Part shown: piece after piece, positions 29,370 through 43,139 of the stretch
Layout: every line of letters begins with the position of its first letter
How positions within the stretch are numbered: the first letter of the stretch is position 1
Notes under the pieces: model-generated
Databases searched by the model: none
What the model saw: the letters and a program-made list of their open reading frames with translations, nothing else
Told to the model about the DNA's origin: nothing
NCBI RefSeq assembly: GCF_000327385.1
Contig: NW_008710663.1
Location: forward strand, 759,271 to 823,270
DNA: 64,000 bases
Direction: 5' to 3'
Origin: Lottia gigantea
Lineage: Eukaryota; Mollusca; Gastropoda; Lottiidae
Program-made: the position numbers and the translations under genes

Positions 29370-29845
29370 TAAATATCTGTATGAATGTGTGTATAATATG
29401 TGTGTATAATATAATAATATAATATGTGTGTATAATATAATAATATACTATGTGTGTATAATATAAATGTGAATAATATACTATGTGTGTATAATATTAT
29501 AATATACTATGTGTGTATAATATAATGTGTGAATAATATAATATGTGTGTATAATATAATAATATACTATGTGTGTATAATATAAATGTGAATAATATAC
29601 TATGTGTGTATAATATTATAATATACTATGTGTGTATAATATAATGTGTGTATAATACTATATTAAAATATGTGTGTATAATATAATGATATACTATGTG
29701 TGTATAATATGATAATATACTATGTGTGTATAATATAATAATATACTATGTGTGTATAATATAATAATATGTGTGTATAATATAATGACTGTATAATATG
29801 TGTGTATAATATAATGTCTGTATAATATAATGTCTGTATAAACCA
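29370..29845. repeat. AT/TG-rich minisatellite (TATGTGTGTATAATATAATA)
   Basis: Units of 20-30 bp containing TGTGTGTATAATATAATA fill the block. A longer period of about 119 bp is visible (the same variant string at 29451 and 29570). Confidence 0.85.
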
Positions 29846-31925
29846 GTGTGATATGAGTATATATCAATATAGAAAAGGTAAAATGGTGATATTGTGAATA
29901 TCAAGATGATTGAGACAGAAGACACTGACATATAATCAATAATAACATCTTCATGTGAAAAGGTGACAAGACTACATACTTCACATTCACTACAATTGTA
30001 TTTACTAATGTCCTTCACCACTACAAACTCTTCGCCTCTATTTTCCTTTTTATTTGCTTTTCCTATATCATGATCGTGATTTGACATTTCTCAATGCTCG
30101 CCAGGATATTCTTCAAGCTAAAAAATGGCTCCTTCATCATTACTCTTATGTTCACAATGCACAATGTCAAGATTTATTAAATGAACATTCATTTCGTCAA
30201 AGATTTTAGCAAGTTATCGGTTTTGACATCAAGATGAATCTTGTGTGGTTGCTTTAATTACATTTTACAAAATGGTCTATTAAGATCTTACTGAAGTTTT
30301 CATATTACTCAAGGGAGTTATACAACAGTTCATGGTCTTGTTTGTATTCATCTATAGATTCTTCATAAAAACACAAGAGACATTTTTATCTTATCAATTT
30401 ATAGATTTAACACAAGTGTAAAATTTAATGAAAATGCCCTTTAAGATTTGACTGAATGTGTAATGCAGATTAAGGTTTTGCATTGTTAAAATCCTACTGA
30501 CTTTATGGGAAAATGTTATCTGTTTAAAACCTCAATTGCTGTCTGTTTTGGAGTATTGATTAGCAAATACTGCTAAAAATAACACAGAAAGAAACATCAC
30601 AGTTTTATAAGAATATCAAAGGTTGTTAAAAATCCTGTATAATAAGCTGGTCCTTGCCCAATGCTCACTGATGATGATTTTTCCAGGATTATTTTTACCC
30701 AATTGCAGCTAGAAAAGTTGATGCATTTTTTTTTTTATACCATTTTCAAGTTTCTAGACACTAGAGCAGACTGGACTAATGGTCTGAAATATAATAAACT
30801 TAACTGATTTGTTCTTCAAAATTGTTCAAAATGACCTCTGACCATCATAATTCGAATAGGGTTTTGACATGATGTTATTAACCCCGAGGAAGTATGCTGA
30901 ATGGGGATGTGGTTTGGACACAATGGCCACTGTCTTAATTAAGAAGTTTGGGTCTAGATGACCATAATAGAGAATATTGGTGACATGCAGAACTAAATAA
31001 AAATACATGGAGATTATTAACAATAGATTTATTTACAATAGATTGTGGATTTTTGTCAGAAACTGTAATAAATGTCCTATATTTTCCAATAAATACACAT
31101 GTACTGGCTATATAATCTGGATACGTCTAGACATTAGGGATTATGAACACTAAAGAGTGTGTTATTAGATAATTATGATAGGATTATTGTTATCTTTATC
31201 TTAAGTAAAATAGGCTTCTTTATGGTCTATATTTTTGTCTAGTATTAATATTAGTATGTAGTTGCATGCAAAATATTTTACATTTTACAATACTGAATAT
31301 AATCTAGCATCACCAGCTGGTTTTGTGAAGAAGCTACTTCGCCAATGTCATTTCATTTCAATCTTCTATGTGACTTTTGTTGATATGCACATACGATAGA
31401 GAAATGCAAGGGCCAGTGGTCTTTTCCCTATTCAATTTCTGTAATGTCAATGGCACAAACTTATCAGCTAGCTAGTTAATATTCTCTCAACTTAGGTCTA
31501 GATATTTCATTTGACCTAACTGAAAAAGTATATGGTTAATGTAATTGATTATTGCCAAGCAGTTTGATCATTCAGGAGAACTAGAAAATGAGGTGTTCAT
31601 AGTCAAATGGCTAGATAATTCTGTTGGACCTAGATGTAAATAGATATGGTTAATCTGGAAATATCATTGGAAAGGAGCTTAAACTGGTGTAAATAGGTGT
31701 GGATATCTGAAATCATTCACACAAGAGATGATCATTTCAGTCCAGTTGTAGAATACCTAAGATTCATCTGAACAGATCATTGTAAATAGTTTGCTTCAGC
31801 ATTCTAGTTAAGCACTAGTGTTTATTAATATGGTAAACCTACTGCTCGTATCATGACAAAGAACGTGGATTGTTTGAATTGTAAATCGATATAAACCTGA
31901 AAGATTATTGTCAAGAAACTTGATA
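29846..31925. other. non-coding AT-rich sequence
   Basis: Nothing recognised on either strand. Confidence 0.4.
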
Positions 31926-33560
31926 ATGTAGTCCTGGTAGCTAGCAAAATCCAGATATTCAAAGTAGCTATCAAAAGCCAGGTAGTCAATGTAGCTGTAG
32001 GGGGCCAGATATTCAAAGTAGCTATTAAAAGCCAGATATTCAAAGGAGCTATCAAAGGCCAGGTAGTCAATGTAGCTATAGGGGGCCAGGTAGTCAATGT
32101 AGCTACAGGGGACCAGATATTCAAAGTAGCTATTAACAGCTAGATATTCAAAGTAGCTATAAAAAGCCAAGTAGTCAATGTAGCTACAGGGGGCCAGATA
32201 TTTAAAGTAGCTATCAAAAGCCAGGTAGTCAATGTAGCTACAGGGGGCCAGGTAGTCAAAGTAGCTCTTAAAAGCCAGATATTCAAAGTAGCTATCAAAA
32301 GCCAGGTAGTCAATGTAGCTACAGGGGGCCAGATATTCAAAGTAGCTATTAAAAGCCAGATATTCAAAGTAGTTATCAAAAGCCAGGTAGTCAATGTAGC
32401 TACAGGGGGCCAGATATTCAAAGTAGCTATTAAAAGCCAGATATTCAAAGTAGCTATCAAAAGCCAGGTAGTCAATGTAGCTGTAGGGGGCCAGATATTC
32501 AAAGTAGCTATCAAAAGCCAGATATTCAAAGGAGCTATCAAAGGAGCTATCAAAGGCCAGGTAGTCAATGTAGCTATAGGGGGCCAGGTAGTCAATGTAG
32601 CTACAGGGGGCCAGATATTCAAAGTAGCTATCAAAAGCCAGGTAGTCAATGTAGCTACAGGGGGCCGAGTAGTCAATGTAGCTACAGGGGGCCAGATATT
32701 TAAAGTAGCTATCAAAAGCCAGGTAGTCAATGTAGCTACAGGGGGCCAGGTAGTCAAAGTAGCTATTAAAAGCCAGGTAGTCAAAGTAGATATCAAAAGC
32801 CAGGTAGTCAATGTAGCTACAGGGGGCCAGATATTCAAAGTAGCTATTAAAAGCCAGATATTCAAAGTAGTTATCAAAAGCCAGGTAGTCAATGTAGCTA
32901 CAGGGGGCCAGATATTCAAAGTAGCTATCAAAAGCCAAGTAGTCATTGTAACTACAAGGGGCCAGATATTCAAAGTAGCTATCAAAAGCCAGGTAGTCAA
33001 TGTAGCTACAGGGGGCCAGGTAGTCAAAGTAGCTATTAAAAGCCAGGTAGTCAAAGTAGATATCAAAAGCCAGGTAGTCAATGTAGCTACAGGGGGCCAG
33101 ATATTCAAAGTAGCTATTAAAAGCCAGATATTCAAAGTAGTTATCAAAAGCCAGGTAGTCAATGTAGCTACAGGGGGCCAGATATTCAAAGTAGCTATCA
33201 AAAGCCAAGTAGTCATTGTAACTACAAGGGGCCAGATATTCAAAGTAGCTATCAAAAGCCAGGTAGTCAATGTAGCTACAGGGGGCCAGGTAGTCAAAGT
33301 AGCTATTAAAAGCCAGGTAGTCAAAGTAGATATCAAAAGCCAGGTAGTCAATGTAGCTACAGGGGGCCAGATATTCAAAGTAGCTATTAAAAGCCAGATA
33401 TTCAAAGTAGTTATCAAAAGCCAGGTAGTCAAAGTAGATATCAAAAGCCAGATAGCCAAAGTAGCTATCAAAGGCTAGGTAGTAAAAAGTAGTTATTGGA
33501 AGCCAAATAGTCAAAGAAGCTCAGAAGCCAGGTTGTCAAAAGAAGCTATCAGAAATCAGA
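31926..33560. repeat. 27-bp minisatellite array with 270-bp higher-order repeat
   Basis: About 60 units of 27 bp are built from variants of CAAAGTAGCTATCAAAAGCC plus AGGTAGT or AGATATT. Positions 32821-33090 and 33091-33360 appear identical, and a third partial copy starts at 33361, giving a 270-bp period (ten units). The unit is a multiple of three, so the minus strand stays open for 568 codons in one frame (YLAFDSYFE / YLAPCSYID) and 443 in another. Two long frames open at once and no signal peptide or homology argue for a non-coding satellite. Confidence 0.9.
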
Positions 33561-34689
33561 TAAATATAAGTCAGTTTCAGACTATTCTACATGATGTAAC
33601 AGAAGTATATCATTGTCTTATCAACATGTGAAGTTAAGCTTGAAATTACACCAGATTTTTTTTACCTATTGTGTTAAAGACAATTTGTTTATGACAGTGT
33701 TAAGTAATGTTTCATTGTTATTTATAAAAAAAATCAATTGTCTTACGCGTAAAAAAAAAACTTATCTTGTAGATCAGAATGATGAGTTTTGTCAAGTAAA
33801 AAATTCAACTTGAAAACCTTAAGTGGTTAATCATTTTTCTGAGTAAAAAACAAACGGATTGGTATTGACTTTCAATCATTATTTTACACAAGAATTAACT
33901 TTTTCTTGATAACAATAACATTACATATAAAGTTGAAGTGATTAAAGGTTTCCAATATTAATAAGCTCTGTAATTACTAGCTAATGTTTTTATTAGATTT
34001 GCTTTTTTCTTTGATTTGTAAAGAATCAATTCTTCCGACATGTTTTTATTTTCTCAATTGATTTTTATCATGTATTTTGTCAATCTCAATAAAATTACAT
34101 TTAGGTAATTCTAGCATTGTTGTAGGTTTAATTTGATCACACTGCAGCACGGCAAGCTGTATTTTATTATGTTAACTATGGTAAGATAACACTTAATGTT
34201 AGGAGGAAGTCTGGGATTCACTGAAATGAGCTCATTTATAAGCTGAATCAATTCATGTATTACTTAGCAAGGTACTGGTTTAACTGAGCTCCTTTCTTGA
34301 CCGAAACCTTGTAACTTGTAATGTAACTGGAAAAGCTTGACTAATTACTACTGGGTAAAAAAGCCATTTTTTTATTACTTAATGTGACCTCAAACCTATG
34401 ATAGAATAAAATTTGGAAGAGGGGATTCTAACCTATGATACAAACTGCTTCACTGAGTCACATTCATTAGCTCAGACTAACAAAAATGACCGAAGCTGAC
34501 AAAAGCTAGACAGGTCACAATAAAGAAACTAACAGCAAATTACAAGTTTCTAAAATGTTAAACTTGTAGGGAGGTCTTAACCACAATTTCATTATTGAAA
34601 TGTCAAATCACAAAGACTCCTTTTGAGATGCCAAATTGATTACACAAGAAAAACTACATACATAAACATGACAGCATCCAACAACTAGA
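33561..34689. other. non-coding AT-rich sequence
   Basis: Nothing recognised. Confidence 0.4.
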
Positions 34690-35180
34690 TATAGTGTAAA
34701 GTACATGTATACACGATAAATAGATATATTTATATAGAAAAGTACAATTTATATACATGATAAATAGAAGTATATATACAGAAAAATACATGTATACATG
34801 ATAAAGTGATATATTTATATAACAAAGTACATGTTTACATGATATATAGATATATTTATATAGAAAAGTACATGTATCCATGATAAATAGATATACTTAT
34901 ATAGAAAAGTACATGTATCCATGATAAATAGATATATTTATATAGAAAAGTGCATGTACACATGATAAAGTGACATATTTAGGTAGAAAAGTATGTGTAT
35001 TCATGATAAATAGATATTTATACAGAAAAATACATGTATACATGATAAATAGGTGTATTTATACCGAAAAGTACGTTCATTCATGATAAAGTGATATGTA
35101 GAAAAGTACATGTATTCATGATAAATAGAAGTATTTATACAGAAAAGTACATGTATACTTGATAAATAGTTACATGTAAG
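34690..35180. repeat. minisatellite of about 40-45 bp (GTACATGTATACATGATAAA)
   Basis: About eleven units of AGAAAAGTACATGTATACAT plus GATAAATAGATATATTTATAT, with variable length. Spurious frames of about 75 codons arise on the minus strand. Confidence 0.85.
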
Positions 35181-36940
35181 AATATTTGTGATGATAGATA
35201 AGTAACAGCAATATGATATGATCTCTATTAACATAATGGGTGTTCTATCAACGTCCTGTTTTTCTTCATATCTTTTCTTTCTATTGATTGAGATAAAAGC
35301 TTTATTGATAGATGGGAGTATAAATAGCTATAACTTACCACCATGTAACTTTATCGAAATCTTCAAATATTTTCACTGTCTTCTTCTTGCAAAACACAGT
35401 GTATCTTGTGTTTCACACCTTTTTGTTCAAAATTAAAAAAATATAATCCCAGGTGTTTACTATATCAGCACTCCCACAGGCAAAGTTTGAGCACAGTGAT
35501 AGTGACTCAGCTGGGATCAGCTCAAAGGCTTATGCCTAATCAGAAAGCTGTATTTATATAGTATAGTATATACGAAGTCCATGGTCAAAATAAAACAAAT
35601 CCATACTTTGAAAGTTTAAATGAAGTAAATTTATAAATCTTGTATGCTCTAAGACTTTTAGTTAAGCCTTTTTAGCTTTGAACTAAATCACAGTCTCAAA
35701 CCATGAATTGTATATTCTAATAATCTTCTAATTTTGTTTTTTTGTAATCATCAACTGAACAATTTCAGTTTGAACTCTACCTGAACAATTCTAAGTTGTG
35801 TTATTTTTCCATTGATTTGTGTTCATGATACATAATCTCTTATCAAATAGTAGAGAATCAAACTTAACATGAGCTGTATTTATGTCAGCTCAGTTCAATG
35901 AACCATGTTTTAATCCTAATTTGAACAGTGGGTTAATCAGGATTTTCTTGTCTCTACAATCTGTATACGGGTAGTTTCATAGTAAACAATGTATCAACAA
36001 TTTACAGGAGTATAAACAATGCAGCTTCAAAATGTTGTATGAATACTATTTGTTTTTATTAGGCTCTTGTTAAGCTAATAGGTAGGTAGGTTGTTGGTTA
36101 GGTTGTATTTAAACTCCATTTCATTGAATACTGTAGTGGGTGCAGGCCCAAAGCCAGGCCTCCCCTAAGAAAAATTTAGATGACTCAAATGACTTGTTGA
36201 GTCGCTATATTTGAGCCCCCCTTAAAAAAATTTGCCCTGAAACTTTCGCAGAGTCCACTTAGCTTATTTGATAATTTGTTTATCTTAAATTAAAGAAGAA
36301 AATTAAGAAAGAGTTCTGGAAATCACACTAAAGCAGGAATATAGAATCTTAAGATATTATTTAGATTGGCATGGTAAGAACCATTAATAACTGATTCAAC
36401 CCATAAGGATAAAATGAAACCAAATAATTTTAATTACATTGTATCTTACCAAGAAAGAATATTTAATGTTAAATGAAAAAATATTCTGTATACAAATTAA
36501 GCCAATTCATAGTTTTTGACATTGGTCAACTCTGTCTGATAGCCTTGACATTGATCAAGTAGTCAGAATGCCATGAAGCTGGTATCTGCTGCTGAACATG
36601 TTCTAATATCTAGATAGAGTAAGAAGATTTGTATTGCTATGACAACAAGAAATAAGAAATGAATGAGAAGCTAGAAGTAGATTTTGATAGATATCTTATC
36701 TCAAATTGTCCTAACTTCCATTAACTTCCCAATATTCTCATTATCAATATTTCTAAATCCTAGTTACAAGCTGATAGATCAATGTCAGTATAGATAGAGA
36801 TGCTGGTAAATAATAATTTCTATTGCATTATATTGTCTGGCTATTATAGTCTTTTCTTCTATACTTTATCTCTAATCTCAATTATACATCAAATTCTTTT
36901 TGAACTTGCCGATAGTGATGCTTAGTTGACATTCTAAATA
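35181..36940. other. non-coding sequence with a possible hAT-type remnant
   Basis: No exon was recognised. At 36143 CAGGCCCAAAGCCAGG resembles the ends of the short element at 44468-44593, but no matching other end or target duplication was found. Confidence 0.3.
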
Positions 36941-37045
36941 CGTTAATTGGCATTATATTCTAACTGTGGTTAATTGGTATTATATTCTAACTGTGGTTAA
37001 TTGGTATTATATTCTAACTGAATTGGTATTATATTCTAACTGTGT
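36941..37045. repeat. 27-bp tandem repeat, four copies
   Basis: The unit TTAATTGGTATTATATTCTA plus ACTGTGG occurs three times in full. A fourth copy follows a small deletion. Confidence 0.85.
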
Positions 37046-39342
37046 CTGCACCGCCCTATCTAGTCAGAAGTATAAAACTATGCAGTTTTCAATTGTGTTA
37101 ATATTATGAACCAAATATTTTCACATAAATACACATAATTTATAGATTATTGGTAGCAATATGAAAGCAAAAAAAGAGTTTTAATTAAAGATTTCAAACG
37201 TGTTAACATGAAAATCTTGAATTCTTATTGTTGGTTTACTAAAACTATAGAAACATAGTATTTTAGGTTTTAATTGTACTTTTGTGGTTAGGATTTTTGA
37301 CTAACAGAATCTGAGCCAAGTTTGTTTGTTAAATTTGCTACTGTCTGACCCTAGTTAGGGCTCAGCGAATTTAACTCAAAACCTTGGTTTTTTTTCCTTT
37401 CAAAGTTCAAGGTGATACCTTTAGATGTCTTATCTGGTTTCAAGTTATCAGTGATGTGGGTTAGAGAGGTTGACAGAAGTCTAATCAGTGAATTAGGATG
37501 TAAAACTCTCATTTCATACTTTTTGGTTCATTGACCTTTATGTAATATAATTAGAGAGTTCCTGTATTGAAATAAAAGACTCTTCTGTTTTAGAGGTATA
37601 TTAGGTAGGAGTAGTAGGAGTTAGTAAGATTAATTGATGGAGCAACTCTAATCATTCAATGTTGAAATAAGATTTTTACATCAGTAGATTTCCACTTGGT
37701 ATTGTGTAATGGTCATGAATCTTAATGACATTATCTTCAATCTCAATTCTACCAACTAGTCTCTTTTCTTCTTATTTTCAAAGATCTGTGGGCTAAATGT
37801 GCGTTGGCTAAGTTCTAATATGCATGCATGTCTTAACTACGGCAAGTGGCAGAACGAACACTACAATTTAAATTTTAACATTTAGAGTTTGTGCATCTTA
37901 AACACATACCATATGAAATGAGCATTTCCCAATATTTTTGCACATGAAACATGCAATAAGCAAGCCTGAAATAATTAGTTTAATAGATCCAGGATAGCTG
38001 TGTGGTTTAAGGTTTTAGTTTATGCCCAATAAAGTCTTGTATTTGAAATTTTTGATAAAAGTTAAATGTTTTTTTGGTTAATAAATTCCAATTACATTTA
38101 ATAGCACACATTGCATACATGAACAAATTTTGATGTAGGGTTTATAATTTATAAGATTGAAACATCTAAGTCAGCATATTTTTCAGATGAAATATTTTCT
38201 TGTGATAATCAAGTATTTTCCTCAGTCAAGCTTTTTATCTATGTATATTAGAATATTAAACAGAGAATTGTGTGACACTGTCCATCCAACTCATTCATAA
38301 TTGCTATTGATTTCCTCTAGATCCTTTCCTATTTCGACTAGGCTCTGAAATCGACTCAATTTTCGTAGCTCTTTGGTCTGTATTGATCTTGGTTTCCCTG
38401 GCATACTACTAAATATCTTCTTATTACATTCCGTCTGAGTGCTAAGTAACTAGATTTTATGTAGCTTAAATAGTCTCTGTAATTTTTATACCTCAGTTTT
38501 CATTAATTCTAGTTAGATATGTTTAATGCATTAAGAATTAAAAGCTTTGTAATTTGACCTTAATTAATTGCCGCTTTAGTGGTAGAAACTTTGACTTATA
38601 AGAAACTATGTTTAAAGAGAGAAACAGCCATGTTTTACAAGGATAACTTAGGTTTACAAGGGTCCTTTCTACCAGCTAGTCGTTTAAAACAGAATATGAA
38701 TAAATATATATATTATGTCTTGAAATGGACTGACTAAAAAGTGCAGAACATCAATGGCTGATACATTAAAGAAAAAGGACCATTATCACTTACTTGAAAA
38801 TGTCAAATGGTTACGACAGATAGATATCAAAATTATGTTTGATTCATCATGTATTGATATATAACATACATGCATTTAGTATATTTATGTCATGTTACTT
38901 TTAAAACAAAAATGGACAATCATTTACATAAGGCTAATGTCCAAACTCTATTTGCACCATTTCTGTTTCCTGGAATTCCAACTCAAAACTTAATATGATC
39001 TGTGTGTTATACTCTTTAAGAATCTTTACATGTCCCAGATGCTGGAATTGCAAAAAGACTTCTTTTAATTTTTCAAATGAATTGCATTTTGATTTTGGGG
39101 TTTATCTAACATTATGATTGACTGCTTCAGTCTTGAAAGTACAAAATTTTAGTGAGTTTTTAATTTACGGTGTCGTAAAGAAAGGAACCATTTTTTAACA
39201 AATAAAAGTCACGAGGATCCTTTCTACCAGCTGATCCATGGAAAACCTCTAAACGAGTTACAAAGTGCTGCCTGTTTCCACGAATTACAATCATTGTTTT
39301 CATATGGTTATAATAATTTGATGTTTTTTTGTATATTTTCAG
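37046..39342. other. non-coding sequence upstream of the NALF exon
   Basis: Nothing recognised; it ends at the acceptor TATATTTTCAG. Inferred intron. Confidence 0.45.
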
Positions 39343-40363
39343 AGAGCCTATAAAGAATGGTTGTGTGCAACTCATTTATCCTTTCATAAATTGGGGAAGC
39401 GGACACCTCCTTGTGACAGTTTTTGTACGCGAATAGAACAAATGTGCCCTTTCTTTCGTCCACGAAACATTGATACTCACGTAGGAGATCCAGGTTTTTT
39501 ATGCAAAGGTAAGAATACTTTTTATTGTCATCTGCATTATATGAATATCCTGTACATCATCATTTTTACCATATACAACAAAGAAAAGATAAAGAAGCCT
39601 TTTCCCTTCTGCTTGTCTCAATCTCTGCTTGAATGAATAAGCAACTGTTTATGAACATCAATAATGTTTATCAAAGTTGAATTAAATAATTTTTGTAATC
39701 TGAATGATTTCAGAAGGTAAGTTTGCAGAGAACTTACCACCATCCATTTGAAAGTCCTTAATATTCAATTGGGCAAAAGTGATGTAAAAAGATATACTAT
39801 AAAACAAAATGCATTTTCGTTTTCATATTTTTTTGCTTTAAACCCTGATAATATCCACAGTGATAGAGGGAGCATAAATTGTGAATTCCTTATAGCCAAC
39901 CCTACCATGGAACATCTGTAAATGATTGTGGTTTGATACTTTTGCTGGGATCTAAGTTCATAGTTAGAATGCATGATGGTGAATCTGCATCGGTCAGAAC
40001 CATATCAAATTTGATTATAAAGTGAAATGGATGAGGTATGAATGTATGTATATTAATTATTTATCTATTTGTGTATTTTCAGATAAAGATATACCTACTG
40101 ATCCTGGATCTGTTTATGGCAGTGAGCCTTATTGTTATAAGTTATGTCATTTAATTAAAGTCAATGAAGAATTTGGCACGGACTATGACACCACATGTCA
40201 CACAATTAAAAAAACACCTAATAAAACTAGACCTTATTACCGGTATAGCACTTCCAGTTCACGTTCCAAGCATTCTATTACTCTCGGGGAACTTGTACAC
40301 TTCTTAGCTTTAGTGTGGACTTTACGGACCATTTTACAAATCTCCGATATAGGTTTAACATAG
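39343..40363 (+). CDS. NALF1-like: NALCN channel auxiliary factor (NALF/FAM155/NLF-1/Mid1 family), last two exons
   Basis: Exon 39343-39508 starts after TATATTTTCAG and ends at AAAG|GTAAGA. Exon 40083-40363 starts after GTATTTTCAG and ends at TAG. The joined frame (phase 1) encodes AYKEWLCATHLSF, PPCDSFCTRIEQMCPFFRP, DPGFLCKD and YGSEPYCYKLCHL. Human NALF1 has VYKAWLCSQYF, IPCKQYCLEVQTRCPFILP, SSFICTGL and DEPECC, so cysteine spacing and flanking residues agree. Family members are ER/membrane glycoproteins needed for folding, surface delivery and function of the NALCN sodium-leak channel. A hydrophobic C-terminal segment (LGELVHFLALVWTLRTILQI) corresponds to the family's C-terminal membrane region. 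The large first coding exon of the family was not found and is probably upstream of the window, as the first intron is very long in vertebrates. Confidence 0.82.
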
Positions 40364-40724
40364 TGGATACTAGTTGTAAATAGTAGGATTTTGCTTCTTT
40401 TAATGCTGTATAATGTGATATCAGTGCTGACTGACCAAATGGGTAGAGGGGTATGTGAAAGACAAAGGACGCCATAATATTATTATTGTGATGTAGGGAA
40501 GCGCCAACGGCCATAATTCCCAATGTGCTGCATGATGGTTCCAGCCATAACAAGCCATGCAGTTGTGATGAGGATAGGTCATGACGACCAGTACTTTAAA
40601 CACAGTGATATCTCAGGCGCTTAACCTTCCAGTGCTCATTCTGAAATGAGGTCAAGGATACTGTTTCCAGTCCCATCTAGCTCAAATAAGCTCAAAGTTC
40701 ATTGTGGATCAAGGAAATTTGCAC

Positions 40725-40730
40725 AATAAA
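40725..40730 (+). terminator. candidate polyadenylation signal of the NALF gene
   Basis: AATAAA about 360 bases after the TAG at 40361-40363; another lies at 40940-40945. Either could serve the transcript. Confidence 0.35.
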
Positions 40731-41228
40731 TTGGAGAAGATATAGTAATATATATGTGTATCTTGTGTTAGATTTTTATTTTCAAAGTTCTGATCAGAAT
40801 AGCTTCTTTTCATATTATCATTAGGCTGGTCCTAATTTTATCTTAGTGATGAAAATAATATCTTCGAGTTCATCTACTTTGGATTTTATCGATTCAAAAA
40901 TGCATTGTGATGTGCCAATATGGATTATTTCCTTACTGAAATAAAGACTTTCAATTTAATATGGATATAACAAGAGGTGTTTTAAGTATGTGTTTCTTGG
41001 AGAATGTTTATAAAGTACCATAGTTTCAGATGTGGTGCTGCATCTTAGTATAGTTACTGTACCTTACCATTTCAACATCAGACAAAAACAATATATTCTT
41101 CAGTATTCTTAATCTTAAGAAAAGGAAAAACTCTCAAATTTGATTCACAATTTGCATTTTGGATTAAAAGAAAAATTTAAGATTTATTCACTTTTATATC
41201 TTCTCTAAAGAAACAGGTTAAGTTTTTG

Positions 41229-41360
41229 GGCCTGTTTGATTCACTCCTATGCTATATTCCAGCGTTTGAACATGAGAGGAATGTGAGCAGCTCTTTTGTA
41301 ATCTGTGAAAGCTATAGTGTTTCTATGTTATATAGTGAACACCCGTGAATCAAACAGGCC
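41229..41360. mobile_element. 132-bp element with perfect 16-bp terminal inverted repeats
   Basis: GGCCTGTTTGATTCAC at 41229-41244 and its exact inverse at 41345-41360. No clear target-site duplication was found. The size and ends fit a small non-autonomous DNA transposon. Confidence 0.5.
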
Positions 41361-43139
41361 TTCAATTGACAGCGGTGAAGATTCCATTTATTGAAGAGAT
41401 ATTTAATTATCATGAAATCTATAAAAATGTGTGCATATCCTGTTAATGAAATCTATGTTCTATCAATGAAATCTATCAGAAACAGTGTGATTTCTATATT
41501 TTAAAGTGGGATCAAGTCAAGATGATTTATTGTTATGGATCTTTACACTCTATCAAAATGTTTTTGATTTTTTTAATTATTTCATTGGATTCTATAGGCC
41601 TATAATTGTGATTTCTAATGTTAATTTTGGGGACACTGTAATATATTCTCAATAGTTAATACCTCAAGATATTTCAGTTAGATTTTTGTGTTATTTTGTT
41701 TCTGTTAAGTTGTGTAAAAAAGAAATTATGTATAAAAACAGACAACTGGATTATAATAACTGTAAATATGGATATAGTTAATAATATAAATATATATATA
41801 AACTTATTGGATTATGTTCAGTGAAAGTTTACAAGTGTGTTATCATTTTACAAGCATTTGATGTGGATAATCATGTACATAATACTATAAACTTTGTACA
41901 CTTCAAAAACAAGTTTGTACAAGGAAACTATGTGTAGATGAACATTCTTGCATTCATAATTCCAGAATGCAATGAGCTGACTGTTAAAGGGGAGGTAACT
42001 CCGATCTAAATTATCCCCACTTCTGCTATCAGCATGTTTAGTCAAAAGATTTAGAATGAATTTTCAAATATTTATTATGTGAGATTGAGATGAATGGATG
42101 GATGTTACTTTCAGTTTTTTAAATTTTAATTTTAAGAGATTTGATGGCGAAAGTTTAACCTACCAATATTTACTCTGGTTTGGTAATCAGGACAACATGA
42201 TTTGAGAACATTTTAAAATCAGGTAGAAAATTTAATTTTGAAAACAAAACTACTGTTGAAGCCTCACTTACTACTATGGGATAAAATAAATAACCAAATT
42301 CCAAAAAATACTAAAAGGTTTTTGTCATTTAATATTTAAAAAAAACTCATATTGAAAAGTACCAGTATCATATTCAAAGATGTATTGTCATTGGAACTGT
42401 CATATTTATGGCTATATTTGGACCAATCTGTCATTTTTCTGGTACACTTTAATCAGGAATTGTTGCTTGTAAGTCTGAAATCGTCTCATCTACTACAGAA
42501 TGACCTAGCTGAGGACGAAATGAATCTATCAGATTGTTGAAATCATTTCATAATGCCATTTGCTTGGTAACATTTAACTAATGGTGGTCGTGGTTTCTAA
42601 TATTGGTGGCTGATATTAATTGAATAAGCAGCCATGTTCTTTGAATCTTCTTTAGCTGTAAATGGGTGGAAATGGTGTAAAGATCAATGGACAAAGCTAA
42701 GGACAAGCTGGAGAAAAGATCCTCCTTGACCTAAGTTGTTATCCTTGTAAGAACAATTGTTATTATTTTATTTATTATGTCATCCCAAATCATTTCAGGA
42801 ATCTTGAGAAAATTAACATGTAGTTTGTGAGCTTTATTGTGAAAAGTTTAATACATATTATATGGGCATACTAAGGGCATCAATCCGATAAGAACAAATA
42901 GATAGTGATACTGTAACTAATAGTTGAACTTCATATAGTATGTTTAGGTTGATGCACTGACTTTTTCGGGTTTTTATTTTGTAAATTTGTCTTGACATTA
43001 AAAGTTAGAACAAGGTCTGCAATCTGAGCTGAGGTAGTGCCACATTGTCAAAAAAAAAAGAGAAAGAATTCGACTAATTAAGCATATAGCGATTCGGCTG
43101 CATTGTAGAAATCGGCCTAATAGTGGTGTATAGTTTCAA

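Larger units (their letters stand above)
40364..43139. other. intergenic / 3' UTR region of the NALF gene
   Basis: It contains the two poly(A) candidates and the inverted repeat at 41229-41360. No further exon was recognised. Confidence 0.4.

Noticed and set aside
31808-33514. 568-codon and 443-codon open frames on the minus strand
   Set aside because: Both arise from the same 27-bp satellite whose unit is a multiple of three; no start context, signal or homology supports a protein.
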